This document shows positions 24,524 through 36,437 of a stretch of DNA of 64,000 bases, piece by piece. The position numbers and the translations under genes are program-made. The notes beneath the pieces are model-generated. The model did not search any database. It was not told where the DNA came from and saw only the letters and a list, made by a program, of their open reading frames with translations. Position 1 is the stretch's first letter; the number at the start of each line of letters is the position of its first letter. The stretch is from Hedera helix (Eukaryota; Streptophyta; Magnoliopsida; Apiales; Araliaceae), in assembly GCA_947179155.2 (NCBI GenBank), contig OX359275.1:3474001-3538000 (forward strand), written 5' to 3'.

Positions 24524-25808
24524 TTTGGTGCAAACATCCTCATTAAAAACATTAAACGTGAACTAAAGAAAACATGAATTTGATACCAAATTAATTAGCA
24601 TTCAAAAATATTTACACATAAATGTGATAAAATCAAATGTTTTATAAATCAACTTGAAATTTCTACCATGCTAGAATTAGCAAATTCTAGATTGAAGAGG
24701 GAGCGATCTAAATAATGAACAGAATTACAAAACAACAAACCTACAAATTTTCACAATGAACTCATTTACATAATCAAATAAATTCTCTTAATAAAAAAAT
24801 AGTTGTACAATGTCTATAACCGCTAGTTTGTTGGCACACAAGTTTAAGCTTCATAATTTACCAATCTATTAACTACGCAACTGCAAAAGCCTTGTTCATA
24901 TATAGATTCGTGTATATCCTTGCCGTGAATATTCTTAGGATTGTTAATTCTAAAAACAGTAAATTTTAAAAATGAAAAATCCATAACTACTAAACTACGG
25001 CTACAGTAAAAGAAACTTATCAAATATCTGTGTAGTCATGCGACTCCGCATGACCCAACATGGGTCAACAAGTGAGAAGAACATATGCTACTTCAAGATT
25101 ATGCCATAAATGAGAACGGGAACTAGAACACTTGAGAAACTTCAAGTTTATGTCATGTTCGGGATACTAACTGTTTTCAAAGCAAATCAACAGAAAACCC
25201 TCTTCTAATAATCCTAATGCAATTAGTTAATTATGCAAAGCCATATATATATATATATGTGTGTGTGTGTATAGGATAGTCATCCATAGAAATCGGTTGT
25301 TAGAAATACTATTATAACAATCAAATACAGATGTCAAATTGGTTGGACTCCAATTCAATTAGTGTAGTGTTTGGGATTTATTTTTTAATTTGATTTAGCT
25401 AAATTTAATTAAGTTAAACTTAGTTGATTTTTTTTTAGAGTTGAGAATAAACGTCAATTCAAGTAGCGTGGGTTACAAAAAAAGGTATAGAACACCAAAC
25501 TGAACAAAATGGATATACTTTAGAAAGTTGAATATCCTTTTAAGTCATTTCTGAAAAATACTCGGGCTCCTTTAACTACTTAGCTCAGCAGCAAAGCTTA
25601 GTCTTGGGATGGAGCCGTTGGACGGTGCAGGGCATTTGGTCATTTGGACCATCAATAAAACACTGTCGTTCAGTTATTTTAGTGCTTCGTTATTTCTGTT
25701 TCAATTCCAATTACGAGTCATTAGGTGAGACGATGAGTTTGTTAATTGTTGTCAGTAGTCATGATTATAAAGGATGGTATCATAGAATGTCCTTTGTCAC
25801 CATAATAA
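24524..25808. other. Intergenic, no gene seen
   Basis: AT-rich, with a compound (AT)n(GT)n microsatellite at 25245-25272. The last nine bases, CCATAATAA (25800-25808), are the left target duplication of the Mutator-like element. Confidence 0.5.
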
Positions 25809-26544
25809 GGAAAAGTTTACGTACAAAACACGTAACACAACTTCGAACGCAAACACTGATGTGGCAAAACAGGTGGAAAAAAGGCCAAAAAAAGAGAGAC
25901 AAAAAACGCTGAATTTGAAAACAAATAATCCCCTCTCTCTCTCATCTAATCAGACCCACCAAACATAAGAGCAAAAGCGGCGCGCGAAAATGAAGGCGGC
26001 AACAGGGGAGGACGACGGGCACTCCGACACTCGGCACCGCCCTCACCCACGCCGGAGACTCCGACCAACGCGACTTCCGGTGGTTCTCCACTGCGACGCT
26101 GCCGTTGATTGTTTATGATGCTGCATCCTCAAGTAGCTTCATCTCCTTCCCAGTCTCACCTCTGTGGACAATGTTTCCTTCTTGCTCCATCCCCCAGTAA
26201 GGATTCTCGTATTTCACTTTTGATTTTGGACTATCTCCTCCTCTAATTCCAGTTGACAAAAAAATATAAATTAATGCCAAACCGTGATAGCCGCTTTCTG
26301 GTGTTTTTTTTAAAACATTGATGCCCACATAATATAAATCACTCGTGATTCATCTCCTCCTCCTCTAATTTAAGTTGAGAAAACCCTAAATTTTGTAAAC
26401 CATTGATATTGGTGGTTCTAGTCATCGTCAAATTTAGGGATTCTTTAGTGGTTCTTTATGTGATTATGTAAAGGATTAGTTTTCTTAGTCTGTTTGTTCC
26501 TTTGAGGTTATGACTCAGCTATTGTAAAACTCCTTAAATCTATT
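25809..26544 (+). repeat. Left terminal inverted repeat of the Mutator-like element
   Basis: About 736 bp, matching the right arm in reverse complement down to 'ctccttaaatctat'. The GC-rich part near 25980-26110 and the block 'cctctgtggacaatg' (26158) are also found inverted on the right. Confidence 0.85.
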
Positions 26545-26565
26545 TCGTTTTTAATTATTAGAGAC

Positions 26566-28920
26566 ATGAAAGCAGAAGAAATATCAAGTGGTTCTTTAGG
26601 TACAGAGTGCAGCGATGTGAATCCTATAGAGAATGAAAGTGGGGCAATGAAAAATGATGAAGCAAGAGTTGAGGATCAGAAGAGGGGCATGATATTCAAC
26701 ACAAGAGAAGAAGGTTACTTGTATTACTCAAGATGTGCCAAGTAAAAAAGTTTTGGAGTGACCATGAAGACATCTAAAAAGGACAAAGATGACAAGTTGA
26801 TTCATATAAGTATTCGATGTTCTCTCAACGGAAAGGAAATGGTTAAAACAAGCAACCTAGTCAGACCACGACCCCAAACAAAAATAGGTTGTAAAGCTGG
26901 CTTTAATCTTTGTTTATGCGGCAATGGTAAGTGGAAATTAAGCATCTTTGAACTTAAGCATAATCATGACACAAGTCCAAGAAAATCACGATTTTTCAAG
27001 TGCCACAGGGTGCTCGATGAAAGTGTGAAGAGGAAGCTTATTATTAATGATAAAACTAGAATTCGACTTTGTACGATTGTCAATACACTTTTGATTGAGG
27101 AGGGTGGACATGAGAATCTTCTGTTTCTTATGAAGGATTGCCAAAACTTTCTGTCTATGGAACGGAAAAAGTGATTGGGGGTAAAAGTTGTTGATGCAAT
27201 GTGCAACTATTTTGTGAAAATGAAAGTGGACAATTCTGAGTTCTTTTATGATGTGGATTTGGATGAAAAGGGTTGCCTAAGGAATGTCTTTTGGGCCGAT
27301 GCAAGGAGTAGGGTTGCATGTAAAGAGTTTGGTGATGTGGTTACATTTGATACAGCATACTTGGAAAACAAGTATGAAATGCCTTTTGCTCCCTTCGTTG
27401 GTGTGAACCATCATGGCCAATCAATTTTATTGGGGTGTGGACTAATTTCCCATGAAGATACCGAATCATTTTCATGGTTATTTCGTACTTGGATGAAATG
27501 CATGTGGGATTGTCCTCCCAATGCAATTATTACCGATCGAGATAAGGCAATGAAGAAAGCTATAGAGATTGTATTCCCTAAAGCTCGACATCGATTGTGC
27601 ATGTGGCATTCTTGAAAAAGGTGTCGGAGAAGTTAAAAAGGCTACAATGACTATGAACCCATTAAAACTTCTTTGCACAATGTGGTTTATAATTCTCTAA
27701 CAAGAAGAGAATTTGAGGATGCTTGGGACATGTTCGCAAATAAGTACCAACTTCAAAGCAATCAATGGTTACTTGATTTGTATGAGGAGATGCACAATGT
27801 GGTTTATGATTGTCTAACAATAAGAGGGTATGAATGCATATTTTGATGGTTACATCACTTCCAAGACAACTTTAAAACAATTTGTGGAGAAATATGAACA
27901 TGCTTTGGCAAAAAAAGTTGAAAATGAGAGAAATGAAGATTTTCAGATCTTTGAACTCGTACATCCCATGCATAGTTCATAGTGACTTGGAGATGCAATT
28001 TCAAAGTGAGTACACAATTTCAAAGTTTCAAGAGTTTCATAAGGAGTATGTTGGCCAATTTGCTTGTTCTCATTCTTCAAATACAAGTAAGCAGGTATAT
28101 GATGGTATTTTTTAATATGAGATACTAGCGACGATCCCGTATGGTGAAAAAAATAAATTGCGTCAGCATGTATCATTTATTTTTTGTTTCAAGGAAGATA
28201 GTCATGAAGCAAGTTGTAATTGCCGGTTATTTGAATTTCAGGGAACAATCTGTAGGCATCAAATGATGGTGTTCAAACAAAGAGGACTTGAACGGGTACT
28301 CGACAAGTATGTCTTCAAAAGATGGAGCAAAAATGTGAAAAAGGTTCACACCAAAGTTCGAATCACCTATGACAACTCATTCAGAGCAATACACAGCCTA
28401 CCGGCACTCGCAAGGATTCTTGTTCAGTTGGAGACGAAGTTGTAATTTCCAAAGACAGCAAAAACAAAGACAGCATGGAATTACTTGATCCTATCGTTCA
28501 CCATGAAAAGGGAAGACCAACTTTTAAAAGGAAGTAAAGTAATGTTGAAAAGTTTGGTAATAAGGAGAGCGGAAACAAGAAGACGAAAAAGTCCAGGGAG
28601 GAAGGGTATAAGTTTTCTTTATTCATTTATTTGCTTACCATCTTATATTTTAATGTAAGATTTTTTTTACCTTGTGTAAGTTTCATGATTATGTTTGATT
28701 CATTGTTAATGAATTGACATGAGTTATATTGTTCAGCAGACATTCGAGTCAGATTCCTGGGGAGAGTTACATGGGTTACACTTGTTGGCAGAGTTGCAGG
28801 AGTCCTACAATGTGGCCAAATAATGTACCCCATCAATATTATGGCCAACCATTGCAGGTAGAAGGAGGAAGCACCCCATCAACATTATGGCCAACCAATA
28901 TTATGTACTACAATCATTAG
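26566..28920 (+). pseudogene. FAR1-like Mutator transposase pseudogene
   Basis: Starts with an ATG just inside the left TIR. The order of domains is that of FAR1/MuDR transposases. A FAR1 DNA-binding domain lies at about 26690-27060 ('IGCKAGFNLCL', 'FELKHNHD'). The MULE catalytic domain lies at about 27330-27610 ('DVVTFDTAYLENKYEMPFA', 'AIITDRDKAMKKAI', 'HRLCMWH'). A SWIM zinc finger lies at about 28205-28265 (CNC...CRH). In-frame stops at 26743 and 27172 and frameshifts after 27610 and near 27850 break it. A C-terminal exon, Pro/Tyr/Trp-rich, may run from about 28740 (acceptor 'tgttcag') to the stop at 28918. Not functional as read. Confidence 0.85.
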
Positions 28921-29321
28921 AGCAAAATTAAACCTAAATAGGTTCAAAATGGAGAATTAGTGCTAAACATTGGAGATGAACACAACTTTTATGTTATGTA
29001 TGTATCTAAAAGATATTCTTCCCCTGCTATTTGGCATTTTTCCTATTCCTTGATATTGTAATGGGCAAATGGCATGGACCATGAAACTACTTGTATAGCG
29101 GCATATACATCCAAGTGACACATATTATTCACATATACATCATTGTCAAACAAAGTATGCTGAGAAAGGAACAGATAACACACCATACAAGTTCAAAGAT
29201 AAAGTTATTTGACAAGGTCAATTTGATTTGTTAATTTGCCCTAGCTCGGTAATATGCTTTTGCCCATCTCTTTGTAGTTGTTTGAACTGAAAATGATACA
29301 ACTTGTAGAGCAATAAGAACT

Positions 29322-29646
29322 TTACAAAAAAGACGCAGCCTTCAAATGGCTGTAGTGACAGCATGCATGACATTCTGCTGGATATGGATAACCATGACTT
29401 CCAACATAAGGCCAAACCTCATAATTTGTAGGGTATCCTGCAGAATTCACCTTCATCTGAGGTGGAACAGCTTCAAAGCCAAGGCCATACTGAGGTGCGC
29501 AAGGCATATGACTACTGTGCTGAGGGTACGAGTCCATGAATCTGTAGCCAGGATACATCCTCAAAATTGGATTGAAGCACAACGACTAGACAAGGTTTAT
29601 CTAACCACACTTACCAAAGCAGAACCAAAACCAACGAAATAATCAC
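29322..29646 (-). pseudogene. Captured host gene fragment, resembles the start of a BAG6-type co-chaperone gene
   Basis: The minus strand has a 32-bp exon-like block (29646-29615) with clean borders (ttttacag before, gtaagtg after). Then an ATG at 29558 opens 78 codons rich in Tyr, Pro and His: 'MYPGYRFMDSYPQHS', 'YEVWPYVGSHGYPYP', 'CHACCHY'. This pattern (MYP.YR.MDSYP, WP..G, ECHACC) is what I remember of plant BAG family regulator 6 N-termini. The frame stops at 29322, where the similarity seems to end. It lies antisense to the transposase, inside the TIRs, as in a Pack-MULE capture. The BAG6 identity is from memory and moderate. Confidence 0.4.
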
Positions 29647-30127
29647 CTGTAAAAGGACAAAAAAAAACTATCATTACATAATAAAAAGATGAAAGCGCAT
29701 GGCAGAGATCACGCCATTGCAATCCTTTTTCTTTTTTTAATTGAACTGATATTTGAACTGTTTTCCTTTCATAATTAACAAGACAAGTTAGTCCAGAACA
29801 TATAATCAGAGAAACAACAGTAGAGTCTTAACAGGTCTATATGTAGCAAACAAGCAAATATTTAAGTCGAATCAAGGCGAAATTCAACACCAACTGACAT
29901 ATGTTAATGAAATTGATTATCATGATAAAAGAACATAATTCATCTACTCTACCATAAACAAAGTACTTGCTTTCAGTAACAATAGATGATTAAAGAATCA
30001 AATGCAAGTACAACTCTACTTCATTAAACTCAAGTAGCAATACCTCATTGCCTATAACGCATCTCAGAAAATCGCAACCATCTCCAAAAATCTGGCTTTT
30101 CATCAACAAAAAAAATTGTGACAATAT
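29647..30127. other. Interior of the Mutator-like element, no gene seen
   Basis: AT-rich. It could be intron or 5' flank carried along with the captured fragment on the minus strand, or plain element sequence. No ORF or domain. Confidence 0.4.
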
Positions 30128-31412
30128 ATAGATTTAAGGAGTTTTAAAATAGCTGAGTCATAGCCTCAAAGGAACAAACGCACTAATAAAACTAATCCTT
30201 TACAGAATCACACAAATAACCACTAAAGAATCCCCAAATTCGATGATGACTTGAGAATCCCCCAATATCAACGGTTTAAAAAATCTAGGATTTTCTCAAC
30301 TTGAATTAGAAGAGGAGGAGGAGGAGATGAATCACGAGTGATTTATATTATGTGGGCATCAATGTTTTTTTTTTTAAAAACACCACAAAAATTCGCGACT
30401 ATCACGGTTTGGCATTAATTTAGATTTTTTTGTCAACTGGAATTAGAGGAGGAGATGAGTCCAAAACCAAAAGTGAGAGGAGAATCCTTACGAGGGGATG
30501 GATCAAGAAGGAATCATTGTCCACGGACAGGGCCGGCCCTGAGGGGGTGCGAGAGGGGCGACCGCACAGGGCCCCCAAATTCGGAGGGCCCCGGAATTAT
30601 TTTTTTGTATATGTATACTTTATATAAATATTGAAAATGTGGCTAATATAAACAAAACTTACTTTGGAGGCGCTGGCTAAAATTCTTAAGTTCAAAACAC
30701 GCGACATGAGTTCGACTCCTACAGAGGACGACACTAATTTATTTATTTTTTTTATCAACACCAAAGGGCCCCTATTTTTTTTCTCGCACGGGGCCTCCAA
30801 ATCCTTAGGACCGGCCCTGTCCACGGAGGTGAGACTAAGAAGGAGATGGAGCTCGTTGAGGATACGGCATCATAAACAATCAACGACGGTGTCACAGTGG
30901 AGAACCACCGGAAGTTGTGTTGGTCGGAGTCTCCGGTGTGGGTGAGGGGGGTGCCGAGCGTCAGAGTGCCTATCGTCCTCCCCTGTTCCCGCCTTCATTT
31001 TCGCATGCCTCTTTTGCTCATATGTTTGGTGGGTCTGATGAGATGGGAGAGAGAAGGGGGATGATTTGTTTTAAAATTCAACGTTTTTTCTTTTTCTTTT
31101 GTGTGCCTTTTTTCCACCTGTTTTGCCACGTCAGTGTTTGTGTTCAAAATTGTGTTATGTGTGTGGGATAAGGTTACAGACAATAATAAAATATAATATC
31201 AATTCTAACAATTACAAAAGTTTTCAGATTTTATTTTTTAATAATTAAGATAAATACAGTATTTGATTATTGTGTTTAGTTGTTGTGTATGTTGCGATGT
31301 CCGTGTTTGTGCAAATAAACTTTTTCTTTTCTTGGCCTTTTTTTCACCTGTTTTGTCACGTTAGTATTTGTGTTCGAAGTTGTGTCCTGTGTTTGTGTAC
31401 GTAAACTTTTCC
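30128..31412 (-). repeat. Right terminal inverted repeat of the Mutator-like element, enlarged
   Basis: Reverse complement of the left TIR, but longer for two reasons. A 292-bp MITE sits inside it (30528-30819), and the outer tip is partly duplicated: the 'cctgttttgccac..cagtgtttg' block occurs at about 31085-31165 and again at 31310-31412. Only the outer copy carries the true terminus and TSD. Confidence 0.8.
30528..30819. mobile_element. hAT-type MITE in the Mutator TIR, TSD TCCACGGA
   Basis: 292 bp with inverted ends CAGGGCCGGCCCTG and CCGGCCCTG. A longer inverted similarity covers 'gcgagaggggcgacc' and 'ctcgcacggggcctcc'. TCCACGGA is duplicated at 30520-30527 and 30820-30827. The left TIR of the host element has the empty site (one copy, 'tctgtggaca' in complement), which confirms the junction. 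The 8-bp TSD and CAGG ends fit hAT. No transposase. Confidence 0.9.
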
Positions 31413-31421
31413 CCATAATAA

Positions 31422-31557
31422 TACTCAAATTATATTCTCAAATTTCTTTGCTTAAATAATTAAATTATATTTAATTGATTAACTTAATAAAAAAATCATT
31501 AGATATGTTTGTATTATTGAAAATAAGTACATTGAAAGCCATTACCAATTTTGGATA
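31422..31557. other. Short intergenic stretch
   Basis: AT-rich, nothing recognised. It ends in GGATA, the target duplication of the following solo LTR. Confidence 0.5.
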
Positions 31558-33772
31558 TGTAGACACCCAAATTTTGCACTTTCTCTACTAACCCTGGCAG
31601 GAGGGCAAAATCGTCATTTGACCCGACATGCGGAAAGAAAGGTGGACCCCAGCACAAAGCCACCCCAGCGATTTATGGTCAAAACCGCCACAACGGACAA
31701 CGAGCATCCGGTCACTTGAGGCAAGGCGAACAGTTGATCCAGAAAGGCCTGAGCTGACCACAAAAGACGACTAATGGCCACTCCGCTTACGATGTTCGGG
31801 GGTCTCGCTCCCCGGTGAGCGAGCGGCTGCCCAGCTCGCCGGTGAGCTGGCGGGGGTGGAAAGGGGGCAGCGCCCCCTGGAAGCCAGGCACAATTATCAA
31901 ATTCTATATCAAGTCGCAGCCCGCCGAACTAGCCTCCCAGAACAATATGGCACGTTTCCCAGGGATTTTCGGATTGCAAAAATACAGTCTTCCAAAACAA
32001 TACAGCAAAAATTGGCGATTTAAGACCGCGTGGCACGGAAATCGAGAAAAGGAAGCCAGACAGCTGCGGATGCATCTGCGGCCAACGACTTTTGGGGCTT
32101 CGCGTGGCTCGAGAGCGGCACACGGCAGCCGAGGCGGCGGCTCAGATGGCCACAGCAGGCAGCCGCAGATGCATCTGCGGCTGCCTCCGATCAGCTATAC
32201 AACGGCCATTTTCGCGTCCGAGAGAAAGAGAGGAAATTTTGAAGGTTTTTTTAGAGAGAGAAAATGGCGGAATAGAGAGAGAAACCTTCGGGTTTGGTAG
32301 AAAGGGTGAGGATTCTTCCTCATTTGTTCAATCTTTACATTATATTGTATCCTATTTCGATTTTCAAGCATTCAAGCGTGTCTTTCCTCATTTGAAATGT
32401 GAAGAAATCTAAGTTGCTAGCATTTGTGGTTTTATATAGTTAGATCTAGTTCTCATTTCATTTTATTGTTTAAGTTATTATAAATCTAATTTTTGTGCAT
32501 TTGTTGGGTGGATCTACTGTTAGATCCGAAAATATTTGGTGCATTGCTATTTAATATAGTTTGATTTTGTATATGTTGAAGTTAGATCCGATGTAGTCGA
32601 TATATGTTTGGATCTATGGATTAGGGATGGTTAGAGAGGATTTGTTGTGGATAGAATCTCCTCCTAACCTCCCGATGATATCCTTTTAGTTTATTTTATA
32701 GTTTTAACGCATGTAGCGATGGCGATGCATTTGTATTGTAAATATGTAATTTTCGGGCCTTAAAGCGATGTCGGATCGAAAATCGGGTTTAAGGCCCCGT
32801 AATAATGAAATGTGCGATTGTGGGCGTTTGGGGTTATTCGGATGGCTTACATGCCCGTGAATAGCCGCAACGTTATTTTGATGCTTGGTTTTCCCTTTTG
32901 ACACGAGAAAACGATTTTGGAATGAAATGATAAAGATTTTTATAAAATCAAGCAAATTAGGATATTAGATCCACGAGGATTAAAATTAAGAGTTTTGGCG
33001 AACTTAAATCCATGTTTGGCAAAAAGGCTTCATTTGGTTCCAAAAGGTCATAAAAAACGATTTCGCAAATAAATAAATGTTTTCATTAAACTTTGTGCAT
33101 AGGGTGAAAGAGTTCTAGAAGTTGCCTTCATTGTATTTATATTAACTGTTAAAAGGCAATGTATAGTCTCGATTCCTATTTGACAAAAGTTTAAAATTGT
33201 TTGTTTTCTAAAATGACATCTAATAAAAAACCCTCATCGGTTCGAAATTAAAATCAATCTTTATTTTAAAACGAAGCCTCGTCATTTGGGTCAAAAGACG
33301 TTAAAACGCTTTCCAGATAAAGCACATTTGCCATACAAAAATCCAAACAAAATTCACCACAAGCATTCACCTAGGCACACATGCACACACACGCAACTCA
33401 CACATTTTAGGATTTAAAAGGATAGGAAAACATCAAGATAGCGGTAACCGTGTTTTACGGAAGTCGGGGGGTGCCTAACACCTTCCCCTCGCTTAAGCAA
33501 GCCCCCGAACTCTATGAATCTCGGTTTGCGGACCAATTAACTCGGAGTCACATATGAGCCAGCGATTACGAAAACAAACTCGGATGAGTTGGTACATCCA
33601 TTTCAAATATACCAACTGGCGACTCTGGTCAATTGGTTCATAAAAATTGATCTTTCAAAACCCGTCGACATTAAGCCGACCCTTTTCAAAATCACATTTA
33701 AATCAAAAGGCTAAAATTGGAAAGGGACATTTTAATAATAAAAAATGAGACGACGAAATCCCGGCGTCGACA
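31558..33772 (+). mobile_element. Solo LTR, Ogre/Tat-like, TSD GGATA
   Basis: 2215 bp, starting TGTAGACACCCAAATTTTGC and ending GGCGTCGACA, with GGATA on both sides (31553-31557 and 33773-33777). The phrases 'gggtgcctaacaccttcc' (33470) and 'aactggcgactctggtc' (33614) are ones I know from Tat/Ogre-clade LTRs. There is no internal domain or partner LTR. The overlapping ORFs at 31815-32412 lie in a GC-rich tract and show no domain. Confidence 0.85.
32157..32186. repeat. Perfect 30-bp palindrome in the solo LTR
   Basis: The 30 bases read the same on both strands, centred on ATGCAT (32169-32174) with flanking CTGCGGCTGCC arms. A less perfect relative, 'gctgcggatgcatctgcggc', lies about 100 bp upstream. 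Confidence 0.9.
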
Positions 33773-33777
33773 GGATA

Positions 33778-34319
33778 CATAATAAAGTTCCTGCTTTGCA
33801 CGAGTTTGTATAATTCAAAGTTCAAAATCTTATATCGGAGAAATGAGGGCATATCATCAACTATGAACTGATAACACCTTTGATCAATTTAATTCGTTGG
33901 AGAGATAAATCGATGACCCTTTCTATTGTGCAACCACCATTGGTTATATTGGCCCATTTTTCTATAGGTTATATATATACTTATGCAATTTTCTTGATTG
34001 CGTCTACATCAGGCAAAATTGGTTAATTTTTTTGATGTCTTAAATTTACAATAATTTCATTTCTTTCGATGAAGAAGAGGTTTGTCTTCTTATATTTCTA
34101 CATATATAATTCGACTTTTTTCATGGATAATAATAGGAGTTGAATTATTGTAACAAGAAAAAGTTTGATTCAAAGGGGGAAGAAGAGGCAAAAATTGGAG
34201 CAAAAACATCATTTGATTCGTAGACCCTTAAAAAAATAAAAAAATAAGTGAAGTTCTATTGTCAAGGGACAATTGTTTATATGTATAGTTTAAGTTAGTA
34301 CATTAGTGAGCAACTTAAA
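33778..34319. other. Intergenic, no gene seen
   Basis: AT-rich sequence between two elements. No ORF above background and no repeat recognised. Confidence 0.5.
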
Positions 34320-35024
34320 GGAGTATTGACTATTGAACTCAAAATGGGTTAAATACATTTTTTTCCACGATACTCGATCTCGATTTGTAATTATTATTTT
34401 TTTCAAAAGCAAAAATAAATTTTATTGCTGAAAATTCCATATTTATAAGAAATAGAAAATGGAATATGACATACAAATCAAAGGCTGCAAAAGTATCAAT
34501 CAAAGCAAAAAACAAAGTGATCACACAATTCTTCTAAAGAAAAGAGATCAAACTGAACACTGCCACAACCCAAGATGACAGAATCATACAAAAACAAATA
34601 AAAAATTTGTTCCCCTGGTGCATGGAAACAACAGCTGAATCACTTGCAATTATACTCATCAACAACTGAAACAGTGTTACACAGCAACTCTACTGCTTCA
34701 CTTGCTATTTTGCTGCAATTCATTTCTTCCTTCTACTGAACTGAAATTTTTTACAGTCAACTTATTGAACTACTTATTTTTTACAAATCGTCACTTTTTT
34801 CATTAGTCCGAGTTGACTTTTAACGGAGTGATTAAAAAAATATTATTTTTATCCAATTGTCGACTTGAGTTTACAAATGTATTACTGAGCTCAACAATTT
34901 TATTTATTTTAAAATAAAATTTAATATAATAATATGCTATCCATTACATAAAAAAAAGATCAATTTTGCTTTTTAAAAATTAATTTGAGGTATTATAAAA
35001 AACAATTGACTTAAGAATAAGAAT

Positions 35025-35068
<44 letters not shown>

Positions 35069-35472
35069 AATATCCTCTCCCTTACAAATAAAAAGAAAAC
35101 AAAAGACTAGCTTTACTTGTTAAAAATTAATTTGAGGTATTTTAAAAATAAATTTTGATTCAATAATAATAATGAAAGTGATAATAATAATATCCTCTCC
35201 GTTTCACCAAAAAAAAATACCAGTTTTACTTGTTAAAAATGAATTTGAGGTATTTTAAAAATAAATTTTGTTTTAATAATAATTATAAAATTTTATTTAA
35301 TAATAATAACAAGAAAAATTGGTCTTTTTTTCTTCTTTTTTTTTGTGTGTAAAAGAGAGGATATTATTATTATTATTATTATTAGTAAATCAAAATTTAT
35401 TTTTAAATACCTTAAATTAATTTTTAACAAGTAAAACTGGTCTTTTGTTTTTTGTTTGTGTAACGGAGAGCA

Positions 35473-35532
<60 letters not shown>

Positions 35533-35853
35533 ATCAAAAAATTGGTTTCGTTTTCTTTGTGTAACGAAAGGATAATATTATTATTGTTGTTGTTGTTGTT
35601 GTTATTATTATTATTGTTGTTGTTGTTGTTGTTGTTTTAAAATTTATTTTTAAAATACCTCAAATTAGTTTTTAACAAGTAATTATTGTTGTTGTTGTTA
35701 TTTTAAAATTTATTTTTAAAATACCTTAAATTAATTTTTAACAAGTAATTGTTGTTGTTGTTGTTGTTGTTGTTATTGTTGTTGTTGTTGTTGTTATTCT
35801 TATTATTATTGTTGTTGTTGTTGTTATTATTATTATTGTTATTGTTGTTGTTG

Positions 35854-35917
<64 letters not shown>

Positions 35918-36032
35918 CGTTCTTGTTATTATTATTATTATTTCAATTTTTTTTAATTAAATACCTCTAATTAATTTTTAACAAGTAAAATTGACCTTTT
36001 GTATTTTTATTTTTTTTGTGTAACAGAGTGGA

Positions 36033-36084
<52 letters not shown>

Positions 36085-36437
36085 GAATCAATATTTTCTT
36101 TGTTTTTTATGTTTAACGGAGAAGATAGTATTATTATTATTATTATTAAAACAAAATTTATTTTTAAAAAACAAAACCAGTGAATTCAGTGATGCATTTG
36201 TAAACCTAAGTCGACAATTATGTAAAAATAATATTTTTTTAATCATTCCGTTAAAAATCAACTTGGACTAATGAAAAAAGTAACGGTTTGTGAAAAATAA
36301 ACAGTTCAATGAATTAACTGTAAAAAAATTTAGTTCAATAATATATTTTGTAAAAAAATTTAGTTCAATAATGTATTTGTAAACCGAGATCAAATACATT
36401 GGGAAAAAATGTATTTAACCCAACTCAAAAGTATTCC
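34320..36437. mobile_element. Foldback structure with modular microsatellite interior
   Basis: The outer arms are inverted copies: left 'ggagtattga..gggttaaatac' with 'tcgatctcgatttgta', right 'aaccgagatcaaatacatt' and 'gtatttaacccaactc..agtattcc'. Inner arms at 34745-34890 and 36190-36370 also pair ('agtccgagttgacttttaac' against 'gttaaaaatcaacttggact'). The left arm holds an extra piece of about 350 bp (34395-34745). The middle alternates AAC, ATT or TTG runs with an anchor of about 44 bp containing 'cctcaaattaatttttaacaagta' or its complement. The anchor reads one way up to about 35290 and the other way from about 35385. The leucine-rich ORFs here are microsatellite translations. A TSD was not found. 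Confidence 0.7.

Larger units (their letters stand above)
25809..31412 (+). mobile_element. Mutator-like element (FAR1/MuDR type) with long TIRs, TSD CCATAATAA
   Basis: The ends are inverted: left GGAAAAGTTTACGTAC, right GTACGTAAACTTTTCC. Each is flanked by CCATAATAA (25800-25808 and 31413-31421), the 9-bp duplication expected of Mutator elements. Long TIRs reach to about 26544 on the left and start at about 30128 on the right. Inside are a broken FAR1-like transposase on the plus strand (26566-28920) and, on the minus strand, a fragment that resembles a host gene start (29322-29646). The right TIR contains a hAT-type MITE and a partial duplication of its own tip. Nonautonomous now. Confidence 0.9.

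Noticed and set aside
31815..32412. Overlapping ORFs of up to 161 codons
   Set aside because: They lie in a GC-rich tract of a solo LTR, in all frames at once, with no domain.
35749..36271. Leucine-rich ORFs of 73 and 90 codons
   Set aside because: They are translations of TTA/TTG microsatellite runs in the foldback element.
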